Under the pieces are notes generated by a model, which did no database searches, had not been told where the DNA came from, and saw nothing but the letters and a program-made list of their open reading frames with translations. Made by a program: the position numbers and the translations under genes. From contig CAAEEI010000218.1 of NCBI GenBank assembly GCA_900754855.1, positions 1 through 6,581 on the forward strand: 6,581 bases of DNA, in the 5' to 3' direction. Positions within the stretch are counted from its first letter, which is position 1; every line of letters begins with the position of its first letter. Source of the stretch: Lachnospiraceae bacterium. Lineage in GTDB: Bacteria; Bacillota; Clostridia; Lachnospirales; Lachnospiraceae. Positions 1-5,817 of this stretch are shown here, piece by piece.

Positions 1-76
1 GAGCTTTTTGCTCCGGCTTATGTTTATATACTAGCACAATTTTTCTATTCTGTATTTAGACAATTAGACCATTTTG

Positions 77-87
77 TATGAATTTAT
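77..87. repeat. 11-base direct repeat, copy 1 (TATGAATTTAT)
   Basis: The 11-mer TATGAATTTAT occurs here and again at 160-170, an 83-base offset that is close to eight helical turns. The second copy overlaps the palindrome TTCATATGAA. In such A+T-rich DNA an 11-base repeat could arise by chance. A regulator site for a leftward gene beyond the edge is possible but unsupported. Confidence 0.3.
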
Positions 88-159
88 CGTCTTTTTGCAT
101 GATAGTTTGTGTATTTTTAGTGTCTTTTTCAAGCATTTTTAATAATAGATTTTCCTTCA

Positions 160-170
160 TATGAATTTAT
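160..170. repeat. 11-base direct repeat, copy 2 (TATGAATTTAT)
   Basis: This is an exact copy of the 11-mer at 77-87. Here the preceding bases complete the palindrome TTCATATGAA at 156-165; the first copy does not have the full palindrome. The sequence match is certain, but biological meaning is doubtful given the base composition. Confidence 0.3.
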
Positions 171-252
171 TTTATTTTTTCGTTCATATCTTCTTCTCTT
201 TTTCTGTCTTTTCCTGTCTATTTTTCACATGTACGTCAATGGTGGGAAATAT

Positions 253-283
253 AAAGAAAAAATCCTGCAAAAAGCAGGATTTT
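253..283 (-). terminator. Rho-independent terminator closing the leftward cluster
   Basis: A perfect 10-base-pair stem (259-268 paired with 274-283, core ATCCTGC/GCAGGAT) encloses a five-base loop. On the minus strand it is followed by a T-rich tract (TTTTTTCTTT) that overlaps the end of the stem, the classic intrinsic terminator form. It lies about 80 bases past the stop of the RNA methyltransferase gene. The plus strand also has a short T run after the stem, so weak bidirectional activity is possible, but no plus-strand gene arrives at it in the window. Confidence 0.9.
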
Positions 284-364
284 GAACTAAATTTTTTCAC
301 ACTATGATCTTTTTATACTTTTTCCACTAAAGCAGCTCTTCATCTTCTCTTTATCCACATTTTT

Positions 365-1144
365 TCAACAGTCCGCCCATTCCCTTTGCCGAAGGGTCTC
401 ATACATTAATACCGTGGAAGCCACCGCCGCATTCAGCGATTCTACCTGCCCTTTCATCGGTATGCAGATCTTGCGGTCGGCTTTCCGGGTCAGTTCCTCC
501 GACAGACCATTTCCTTCATTTCCAATAAAAAATGCGGTTCCAGTCTTATAATTTTCTTTGTAAAAAGGGGTTCCTCCCAGATGAGCCGCATAGGTCGTCA
601 CTCCGGCTTTTCGCAGCGCCTGAAGAGTTTCCTGAAAATCATCCACCAGAACAAACGGCACCCGGAAAACCGCTCCCATCGTTGAGCGAATCACCTTGGG
701 ATTATATGGATCCACACAGGCGCTGTTCATAATGATGCCCGTCACCCCGGCGCCTTCGCTTGTCCGGATGATCGTACCCATGTTTCCCGGATCCTGTAAA
801 GTTTCCAGAAGAAAAAAACATGGATTTTTTTCTTTATCCAGCAACTGTTTCAGCGTGGTCTCCTGCTTTCTGACCAGAGCAATTACCCCCTGTGGTGTTC
901 TGGTATCCGAAAGATGGCGGCATACGGACTCCGAGATTTTTTCATAAGAATATCCTTTTAATTTCTCCTGATATTTTTTCTCAAATTCTTCCGTCAGATA
1001 AACCTCTGCCAGCCGTTCTTCGGGAATCTCAAAAAACATGCGGGGGCCTTCCACCAGAAAACAGTTTTGTTTCTTCCTCGCCCTGGCACTGTTTTTTAAA
1101 TTTATCATATTTTTTATCTTTGCATTTGATGTACTGGTAATCAT
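365..1144 (-). CDS. SpoU/TrmH-family RNA 2'-O-ribose methyltransferase
   Basis: This 259-residue protein is predicted to transfer a methyl group from S-adenosylmethionine to a ribose 2'-hydroxyl in rRNA or tRNA in the cytoplasm. The N-terminal 100 residues match the SpoU substrate-binding domain, with a FLVEGPRMF block near 29-37. The catalytic SPOUT domain shows all three family motifs: LQDPGNMGTIIRTSEG at 116-131 with the conserved Asn121 and Arg127, FIGNEGNGLSEEL at 206-218, and IPMKGQVESLNAAVA at 228-242 with Glu235 and Asn238. These form the deep-knot cofactor site in the family. The length is typical for family members of about 250-270 residues. The start at 1144 is chosen because MITSTSNAKIK is the usual family N-terminus and AGAGG lies four bases upstream. 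The frame stays open to a TTG at 1228, which would add 28 atypical residues. The exact target nucleotide cannot be told from sequence, so no gene name is given. Confidence 0.93.
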   Translation of the reverse strand: MITSTSNAKIKNMINLKNSARARKKQNCFLVEGPRMFFEIPEERLAEVYLTEEFEKKYQEKLKGYSYEKISESVCRHLSDTRTPQGVIALVRKQETTLKQLLDKEKNPCFFLLETLQDPGNMGTIIRTSEGAGVTGIIMNSACVDPYNPKVIRSTMGAVFRVPFVLVDDFQETLQALRKAGVTTYAAHLGGTPFYKENYKTGTAFFIGNEGNGLSEELTRKADRKICIPMKGQVESLNAAVASTVLMYETLRQREWADC

Positions 1145-1148
1145 TTTT

Positions 1149-1153
1149 CCTCT
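1149..1153 (-). promoter_or_regulatory. Ribosome binding site that sets the methyltransferase start
   Basis: AGAGG, within GAAAGAGG on the minus strand, ends four bases before the ATG at 1144. The spacing is a little short but usable. It supports that ATG over the upstream in-frame ATG at 1165 and TTG at 1228, which have weaker or no Shine-Dalgarno sequence. Confidence 0.6.
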
Positions 1154-1198
1154 TTCCGGCGCCATTCTATTCCGATATGCTGACCATATCCTTTCTGC

Positions 1199-1228
1199 AG
1201 TATATTTTATTCCGTCTGCCTTTATCAA
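1199..1228 (-). promoter_or_regulatory. Probable sigma-A promoter of the RNA methyltransferase gene
   Basis: On the minus strand TTGATA (1228-1223) is followed after 18 bases by TATACT (1204-1199). Each hexamer differs from the sigma-A consensus at one or two positions. The -35 box overlaps the stop codon of the tetR gene. Transcription would start near 1192, leaving a leader of about 48 bases before the chosen methyltransferase start. This suggests the methyltransferase can be expressed independently of the upstream operon. The assignment is by pattern only. Confidence 0.6.
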
Positions 1229-1752
1229 CTGTAAACTTTATTCATGATAAAAAACAATTTATCAATCACATCCTGCACACTTTCTTTAAAATCACTCTCT
1301 GCCCATTCCAGAACATACTGGGTAATTCCTATGACAAGAAAATGTTTCACGAAAGCCTCCTTGTTTCCCTCACCCGCTTTTATAATGGCATTGGGACGGT
1401 ATACATTGTTCATGCTGTTCATAATGACAGGATAAACTGCCTGACGTAAATACCGGCTTTCCACGTTGGATAAAATATTTTTAATGATCGCTCTGTTTTC
1501 TTTCATCCACTGCAGAAAGCGTCTCATGGCTTTCTCCCAATTTTCCTCTTCATACATATGACTTTCATGAATTAATTCATATTCGAAAGCACGGGTCATC
1601 AGATCATATACATTATCAAAATAATAATAGAAGGTCTGACGATTTACTCCACATTGTTCTGCAATCTTCTGTATGGTAATTTTGGGAAAAGGGTACTTTC
1701 TGAGAAGTTCCATAAATGCGACACAAAGCATGGTTTCTGTCTTTTTTCTCAT
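1225..1752 (-). CDS. TetR-family transcriptional regulator
   Basis: This 175-residue protein is a predicted dimeric DNA-binding repressor. Its N-terminal helix-turn-helix covers about residues 24-47, with ITIQKIAEQCGVNRQTFYYY carrying the typical TetR recognition helix and the FYYYF signature. The C-terminal helical part, about 65-175, should bind a ligand and dimerise. It resembles the Firmicutes TetR type with a DhaS-like C-terminus, but the ligand is unknown. The start at 1752 is preferred because GGGAG sits seven bases upstream. An in-frame ATG at 1773 would add seven residues and overlaps the cdaR stop as TAATG, but has no Shine-Dalgarno sequence. The gene follows cdaR by 20 bases with no visible terminator, so it is probably read from the same transcript. 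No transporter or enzyme typical of a TetR target is adjacent, so its regulon cannot be inferred. Confidence 0.9.
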   Translation of the reverse strand: MRKKTETMLCVAFMELLRKYPFPKITIQKIAEQCGVNRQTFYYYFDNVYDLMTRAFEYELIHESHMYEEENWEKAMRRFLQWMKENRAIIKNILSNVESRYLRQAVYPVIMNSMNNVYRPNAIIKAGEGNKEAFVKHFLVIGITQYVLEWAESDFKESVQDVIDKLFFIMNKVYS

Positions 1753-1759
1753 AATCATT

Positions 1760-1764
1760 CTCCC
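1760..1764 (-). promoter_or_regulatory. Ribosome binding site that sets the tetR start
   Basis: GGGAG on the minus strand ends seven bases before the ATG at 1752. It lies inside the short in-frame extension that begins at 1773, and it favours the 175-residue product over the 182-residue one. Confidence 0.65.
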
Positions 1765-1772
1765 ATATCTCA

Positions 1773-2993
1773 TTAAGATATTGTTAATTTAATCTGAACT
1801 GTCGAACTGACCGTAGCGCCATTAACATCAAGAACATGGATGCGCACCGTATGCTCTCCTGCCTCGAGATCAGAAATATCAATCCACGGAGAGAAGTCCG
1901 CAATTTTCAGATTTTTAATTCTGGATTCTGCTCCATCTATCTTAATGACATATTTATTGGCCCGGTCAAAGGTCACCTTACGTTTGCCGATTCCCTGTAT
2001 CCGGATGGCATCGCTGGTAAACGTCAGTTTGCGGCTTACTCTTTTTTCTATGGTGGCCTTGATTTTCACATCTTCCGCGTCATCATCCACCAGAATAACG
2101 CCTTCCGGCAAAAGATCCTCGTTAAGATTAAGGTCCTTTTCATAATTTTCTTTTAATCCCTGCACGGAAACCGTCCCGAGATCAATGACACTCAAATCTT
2201 CCAGCACATCGTCCGGCGCGGCTACTTCCACCTGTTTCGGTTCATAATCAAAAGAAGGCATCTCATATCCTGCCGCCGGTGTTCCCTGAGACTGCAGTTT
2301 AATTCCCACCATCTTCGTCTTCCACACTGCAACGGAGACTTCGATCAGAGAGGTGTCCATGTCGATCTGGCTGCTTTTGATTTCCTTCCCTTCTTTATCA
2401 TAAAGAATCGGCTCTGTCGCCGTAGTCACATCGTGGGTCACTCCGTCAATATCCACCTCGGCCCGAATTTCCTTCGCCTGAGACAGGAGATTTTCCGGCC
2501 CGGTTACTTTGACCAGATTCGGAGTTCCCGTCGTACTGCCCACGGCATATCCCGCAGCCACTTCTCCATCCAGCACAATATTCACCGGAACACTGACGCT
2601 GATGACCTGATCTTTCTTAATCTTCATGGTATTAACATTGCCCAGCGTGATTTCCAGCTGATTGGCATATTTTTTTGCGGTGACATCAATGGGAACCGCG
2701 TCGACTTCGGACAGTTTGGAAAAATCCGCCACTGCCTGAAAATCTGTCGCAGACATATTTCCTACGATACTGTTTTTTCCCTCTACCGTAATACTTACCT
2801 GATCGCCTTCCACCACTTCATAGGCATAACCCAAATCTGTAAGGGCATTTTCATTGATGATGGTCACCGGGATACCGGTAAATTTTTCTTTTCTCACCGG
2901 ATCATTGATATTCGCCACCAAAAGCCATATCAGCACTGCAATCAGAACAGACAGGACTTTTATTCGCATGTTATTGTTTTTCTGTTCTTTCAT
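1773..2993 (-). CDS. cdaR: CdaR, YbbR-domain regulator of diadenylate cyclase CdaA
   Basis: This 406-residue membrane-anchored protein should lie mostly outside the membrane and modulate the c-di-AMP synthase CdaA. Residues 9-29 form a single hydrophobic anchor (start of it MRIKVLSVLIAVLIW), directly followed by the NDPVRKEKFTGIPV block typical of YbbR proteins. Four YbbR-like repeats follow at roughly 33-128, 130-222, 226-316 and 318-406. Repeats 2 and 3 share the pattern AAGY, then an aromatic or small stretch, V-V-x-P and a following L-L/E-D turn (GYAVGSTTGTPNLVKVTGP and GYEMPSFDYEPKQVEVAAP). The start codon lies inside the end of cdaA, giving a 23-base overlap in another frame. AAAGGA at 3009-3004, ten bases upstream, supports this start over Met9, which lacks a good site. 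Close overlap suggests translational coupling with cdaA. In other Firmicutes glmM often follows; here a tetR gene does. Confidence 0.93.
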   Translation of the reverse strand: MKEQKNNNMRIKVLSVLIAVLIWLLVANINDPVRKEKFTGIPVTIINENALTDLGYAYEVVEGDQVSITVEGKNSIVGNMSATDFQAVADFSKLSEVDAVPIDVTAKKYANQLEITLGNVNTMKIKKDQVISVSVPVNIVLDGEVAAGYAVGSTTGTPNLVKVTGPENLLSQAKEIRAEVDIDGVTHDVTTATEPILYDKEGKEIKSSQIDMDTSLIEVSVAVWKTKMVGIKLQSQGTPAAGYEMPSFDYEPKQVEVAAPDDVLEDLSVIDLGTVSVQGLKENYEKDLNLNEDLLPEGVILVDDDAEDVKIKATIEKRVSRKLTFTSDAIRIQGIGKRKVTFDRANKYVIKIDGAESRIKNLKIADFSPWIDISDLEAGEHTVRIHVLDVNGATVSSTVQIKLTIS

Positions 2994-3864
2994 TACGCAA
3001 CAGTCCTTTCCATTTCTTTAAGACATCCCTGCTTCCCACGCTTTCTGTTCTTGGAAAATCCAGGATTCCCCGCAGACCTTCCCGGTCCAGATCACGATAA
3101 AGTTTTCCATCCCGGGCCACCGATACGGCTCCCGTCTCTTCAGAAACGATTACCGTAATACTGTCGGATACCTCGCTGATCCCCACAGCCGCGCGATGTC
3201 TCGTTCCCAGTTCCTTTCCGATCTCCATACTATCGGTCAGCGGCAAATAACAGGTGGCCGAAACGATCCGGTTTCCCCGGACGATCACCGCCCCGTCATG
3301 CAAAGGCGTGTTGTGTTCAAAAATATTAATCAGTAACTGGCTGCTGAGCAGTCCGTCTACGGTAATTCCGGTTCGTTCATATTCTCCCAGCGCCACCTTT
3401 TGTTCAATAACGATCAGCGCTCCCGTTTTTACCTTACCCATCTCAAAAGAAGCCTTGACGATTTCCGTGATTGTTTTTTCCGTCATGGACGCTTCTTTTC
3501 CTTCGTATTCTTCTGAACTGAAAATAAAATTACGGAACAGATTTTTCCTTCCCAGCTCTTCCAGCGCCCTTCGCAGTTCCGGCTGAAAGATGACAACTGC
3601 CGCCATAATGCCCACGCTCAGGGAGTTGGACAGCAGCCATGATATGGTATTAAACTGAAAAATCACCGCCACAAGGGCAAAGAGTAACAGCACAATAATC
3701 CCCTTAAACAATGTCCACGCCCTGGTAAGCTGCAGCCATTTAATCATCTGGTACACTATTGCACTGATAATAATAATCTCCACGATATCGGAAATACCGA
3801 TGGTTGAAATAGAAAATCGATATAGATATTTTTCTATAACACTCTTAAATTGTTCCAAATTCAT
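2971..3864 (-). CDS. cdaA: CdaA (DacA), membrane diadenylate cyclase
   Basis: This 297-residue enzyme condenses two ATP molecules into cyclic di-AMP, a second messenger controlling potassium and osmolyte transport and linked to cell wall homeostasis. Three hydrophobic segments are visible at about residues 24-42, 53-72 and 76-95, followed by the family block FQPELRRALEELGR at 93-106 and the cytoplasmic DAC domain to about residue 265. The catalytic DGA motif is at 190-192 within NTPLHDGAVIV, and the ATP-binding RHR motif at 222-224 within LGTRHRAAVGIS. Both are intact, so the enzyme should be active. The protein is slightly longer than the Bacillus subtilis enzyme (273 residues), with about a dozen extra N-terminal residues and a basic C-terminal end. 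GGGGA lies seven bases before the start. It follows the polytopic membrane gene by 55 bases and overlaps cdaR by 23, fitting one operon. Confidence 0.97.
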   Translation of the reverse strand: MNLEQFKSVIEKYLYRFSISTIGISDIVEIIIISAIVYQMIKWLQLTRAWTLFKGIIVLLLFALVAVIFQFNTISWLLSNSLSVGIMAAVVIFQPELRRALEELGRKNLFRNFIFSSEEYEGKEASMTEKTITEIVKASFEMGKVKTGALIVIEQKVALGEYERTGITVDGLLSSQLLINIFEHNTPLHDGAVIVRGNRIVSATCYLPLTDSMEIGKELGTRHRAAVGISEVSDSITVIVSEETGAVSVARDGKLYRDLDREGLRGILDFPRTESVGSRDVLKKWKGLLRNERTEKQ

Positions 3865-3919
3865 TTCATCGTCCCCAGTTCTATATTATGTCTTCTTTAT
3901 ACTCTGTCTGTTTCTCCGT

Positions 3920-4978
3920 CTAATCGGCCGATTCCTGATGTTTTTCCGTCTGAAGCTCCTCCGTTTGCGTCTTCTTTTCCTCCACTTCTTCGGTCTCTTT
4001 CTCTGTTTCTTCCAGCGGCATCTCTTCCAGATCCATTTCCTCCAGCGGATCCGTCTCAGGGAGAATATCCGTCACATTATGTTCTGCCTGCGCCGCCTTG
4101 ATTTTCGGCACAGCCTTGACGAAATAAATATATTCATCATCTTCAAAAGAAACTTTTTCTATGCGGGAAAAATCCCCGATTCCCTTGAAAAACTGCACGA
4201 CAACAGCCAGAGCTACAGCCGCCACCGTCTCTAAGAAAATTCTCCATATGGCATAATCCAAACCAAAAATCAATCTTCCGGCAAGCAGCAAAAAGGCCAG
4301 AGAGACATTTCCTATAATAATGGAAAACATCCACGCTTTTTCATGGAACATCTGGTACAAGATCGTGGAAATCAGCATGACCAGAGAAAACGTCACCAGC
4401 AAAACAAAAAACTTGCCGTCCATCACTGCCAGACTGACTACTCTGGATATGCCTATCCCCGGTTCAGAATTTACCGTGGTGGTCAGTAACGCGCTGGCAT
4501 CTTCTGTATATACGCTGAGAAAATATACCAGAATACCGGATACCATAGGCAGGATACCTCCAAATCCCACCAGCATCCCCAGGAGTACCGGAAGAAAATA
4601 TTCTAATTTTAAATAAAATAAAATCGGAGTCAGAATGATGATAAACGCATATTTCCCGTCCACCCGAATGAAAAACAGGAAAAAAATCAAAATGAGCAGG
4701 GCATACACCGCCGCCAGTTCCACAGAGACCTTCCACAGATTCAGCAGAATCAATGCCGATGCCGAATAAAACAGAAACGACATCGGAAGAAATGCCTGGG
4801 CAACAGAAACAAGCAGGAAAAATAATGGTTTATCTACCCTGCTGTTGTAGGAAAAAATATTCTGAATCAGACATAATGCCACGAACGAAAAAATTAATTT
4901 CATGGCAGGCACGATGTACTCGGAATATTTCTGGTAATACTGTTTTATGTTCTCTTTTAAATATACAAGCTGTGCCAT
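3920..4978 (-). CDS. Polytopic membrane protein with acidic C-terminal tail, unknown function
   Basis: This 352-residue protein is not recognised as a characterised family. It has about eight or nine hydrophobic segments, at roughly 21-41, 51-71, 73-92, 87-104, 110-122, 128-154, 189-208, 215-238 and 244-265 (the second to fourth are hard to separate). Residues 155-185 form a polar loop (EDASALLTTTVNSEPGIGIS). After the membrane part comes a compact soluble block, RIEKVSFEDDEYIYFVKAV, at 272-290. A tail from about 308 to the end is dominated by Glu, Thr, Lys and Gln with short LEEM/LEET repeats and is probably disordered or coiled. No ATP-binding or transporter signature motif was seen. AGGA lies eight bases upstream of the ATG. 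It sits 47 bases after the 133-residue gene and 55 before cdaA, so it is probably co-transcribed with the c-di-AMP genes. A scaffold, sensor or transporter role is possible but unproven. Confidence 0.85.
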   Translation of the reverse strand: MAQLVYLKENIKQYYQKYSEYIVPAMKLIFSFVALCLIQNIFSYNSRVDKPLFFLLVSVAQAFLPMSFLFYSASALILLNLWKVSVELAAVYALLILIFFLFFIRVDGKYAFIIILTPILFYLKLEYFLPVLLGMLVGFGGILPMVSGILVYFLSVYTEDASALLTTTVNSEPGIGISRVVSLAVMDGKFFVLLVTFSLVMLISTILYQMFHEKAWMFSIIIGNVSLAFLLLAGRLIFGLDYAIWRIFLETVAAVALAVVVQFFKGIGDFSRIEKVSFEDDEYIYFVKAVPKIKAAQAEHNVTDILPETDPLEEMDLEEMPLEETEKETEEVEEKKTQTEELQTEKHQESAD

Positions 4979-5025
4979 ATATAATATCCTATCTTTCTCT
5001 TTTATCTTTTATGCTCCATCGCCGT

Positions 5026-5427
5026 TTACTGTAATTCTTCTTCTTTTTCCAGATACCTTTTTAATGTAAAGAGATCTTTATCATACTGTTTCACACTCTC
5101 GATCATTTGGCGGTAACGTCTGCTTTCTATAACAAAAATGAGGATCAGGCTGATGACCAGAATCCCGCCGTAGGCCATAAGAATATGCCGGAATATACCG
5201 CCATAGGAAAAGGCAAGTCCCTGCGTCATGATATTGGTATAATATCTCATCATATACAGCCCTGCCCCCAGCAGAAATCCAAAGGTAACCGCCAGAAATC
5301 CTTCGATTAATTTAAGACTGAGATAAGCCGTCCTGCTGTATCGATGCATTTTCAGCTCTTTTTTCCCTTTCTCTTTTTCGTAAGTTGCCAGCTTTGTCAT
5401 CATATGCACTTTGGTCACATCAATCAT
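5026..5427 (-). CDS. Small membrane protein with two transmembrane segments, unknown function
   Basis: This 133-residue protein is not recognised. Residues 1-34 are polar and basic (KEKGKKELKMHRYSR), suggesting a cytoplasmic N-terminus. Two hydrophobic segments follow at about 35-60 and 81-101, joined by a loop of about 20 residues containing RYYTNIMTQG. The C-terminal 30 residues (ESRRYRQMIESVKQYDKDLF and onward) are charged and likely helical, possibly a short coiled coil. With both ends inside, it has the form of a small adaptor or accessory membrane subunit. AGAGGA lies seven bases before the ATG, and an extended -10 promoter is just upstream, making this the first gene of the apparent operon with the 352-residue membrane protein, cdaA and cdaR. 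Function is not inferred beyond that link. Confidence 0.82.
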   Translation of the reverse strand: MIDVTKVHMMTKLATYEKEKGKKELKMHRYSRTAYLSLKLIEGFLAVTFGFLLGAGLYMMRYYTNIMTQGLAFSYGGIFRHILMAYGGILVISLILIFVIESRRYRQMIESVKQYDKDLFTLKRYLEKEEELQ

Positions 5428-5478
5428 CTTTTTATCCTCTTTCTCTCAAAGCTGTACATTTTTACATTTAACATATTC

Positions 5479-5508
5479 AGTATAACATGATTAATGAAAA
5501 AATTACAA
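5479..5508 (-). promoter_or_regulatory. Extended -10 promoter of the membrane/cdaA/cdaR operon
   Basis: On the minus strand TTGTAA (5508-5503) and TATACT (5484-5479) are separated by 18 bases, and a TG dinucleotide one base before the -10 makes an extended -10 element. Transcription should start near 5472, giving a leader of about 45 bases before the ATG at 5427. It is the only good promoter found upstream of the four-gene cluster, so it probably drives cdaA and cdaR as well. Confidence 0.75.
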
Positions 5509-5652
5509 CGGTAATCTCATTAAAAGTATATGGCAATGTATTAAACTTCTATGACATGATTTCTGCCTGCTTCCCTCTTTCTTACCGGATATTTGTCCTA
5601 CCGGAAAAACCTCTCTGCGGGACGTTTTCGCTGCGCCGGCCGCGCTTTTCGT

Positions 5653-5676
5653 AAAAATAAAAACTGCCGCGCAGTT
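5653..5676 (-). terminator. Probable rho-independent terminator of the dusB-greA operon
   Basis: On the minus strand AACTGC, GCG and GCAGTT form a six-base-pair stem with a three-base loop (5676-5662), followed at once by TTTATTTTT. The stem is short but the T tract is good. It sits about 140 bases past the greA stop and upstream of the next promoter, where a terminator is expected. Confidence 0.6.
5664..5676. repeat. CTGC-N3-GCAGTT dyad, copy 1 (within the terminator stem)
   Basis: The 13-base pattern CTGC-CGC-GCAGTT occurs here and, with a different three-base centre, at 5693-5705. Identity outside the centre is complete. This copy is part of the terminator hairpin. Two closely spaced dyads could be tandem hairpins in the greA transcript tail or a protein site; there is no evidence to choose. 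Confidence 0.4.
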
Positions 5677-5692
5677 ATGGCTAAAACCTCTT

Positions 5693-5705
5693 CTGCACAG
5701 CAGTT
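5693..5705. repeat. CTGC-N3-GCAGTT dyad, copy 2
   Basis: CTGC-ACA-GCAGTT is a second copy of the dyad at 5664-5676, offset by 29 bases. It lacks the T tract that follows the other copy on the minus strand, so it would form only a weak four-base-pair hairpin. Confidence 0.35.
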
Positions 5706-5817
5706 CATTTTCTTTTTTACGTAAAGTATACCTGTCTCTGTATTTTTCGCAGTCCGGATTATGCAACAGATCATCCATCTGATGAATACCTCATCGCAGA
5801 CAGATCCCCCTGAACAG

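Larger units (their letters stand above)
1..252. other. A+T-rich gene-free region at the left edge
   Basis: No convincing open reading frame exists on either strand here. The plus strand is strongly pyrimidine-biased with many T runs, so the minus strand is purine-rich. The stretch lies past the terminator that closes the leftward gene cluster, so it is probably the upstream region of a gene beyond the window edge. An extended -10-like element, TGC followed by TAGTAT, reads leftward near positions 29-38, but no good -35 box sits at the right distance. A perfect 10-base palindrome TTCATATGAA lies at 156-165, and an 11-base direct repeat is listed separately. Their function is unknown. Confidence 0.6.
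5428..5817. other. Intergenic region between greA and the membrane/cdaA operon
   Basis: This 390-base stretch holds a probable greA terminator (5653-5676), a duplicated CTGC-N3-GCAG dyad and a leftward promoter (5479-5508). Two overlapping minus-strand frames of 91 and 81 codons cross it. Their translations are rich in Arg, Ser and Cys, resemble no family, and would have to read through the terminator, so they are not called as genes. A short G+C-rich island at about 5630-5646 (GCGCCGGCCGCGC) contrasts with the A+T-rich surroundings and could form a four-base-pair hairpin. A 7-base repeat TCCGGTA occurs twice on the minus strand around 5583-5607. A decayed gene remnant is possible but cannot be shown. 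Confidence 0.5.

Noticed and set aside
1..13. Small hairpin GAGC-TTTTT-GCTC at the left edge
   Set aside because: The stem is only four base pairs visible and is cut by the window edge, and there is no gene in view that it would terminate.
1145..1228. In-frame 28-codon N-terminal extension of the RNA methyltransferase from a TTG at 1228
   Set aside because: The added residues are atypical for the family, the TTG has no ribosome binding site, and a good promoter lies in this stretch. The ATG at 1144 matches the usual family start.
2433..3158. Plus-strand frame of 241 codons antisense to cdaR and cdaA
   Set aside because: It is rich in His, Phe, Arg and Ile without domain logic, has no upstream promoter or clear ribosome site, and lies fully opposite two well-identified genes.
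3881..3919. Possible internal promoter before cdaA (TTAGAC-N16-TATAAA on the minus strand)
   Set aside because: The -35 box matches consensus poorly and the spacing is short. cdaA is adequately explained by read-through from the promoter at 5479-5508.
4464..4736. Minus-strand frame of 90 codons inside the polytopic membrane gene
   Set aside because: It is a shifted-frame shadow of the membrane protein, with no start signal of its own.
5630..5646. G+C-rich palindromic island GCGCCGGCCGCGC as a second terminator
   Set aside because: The stem is only four base pairs, and no T tract follows on the minus strand; the plus strand, where four T follow, has no gene upstream.
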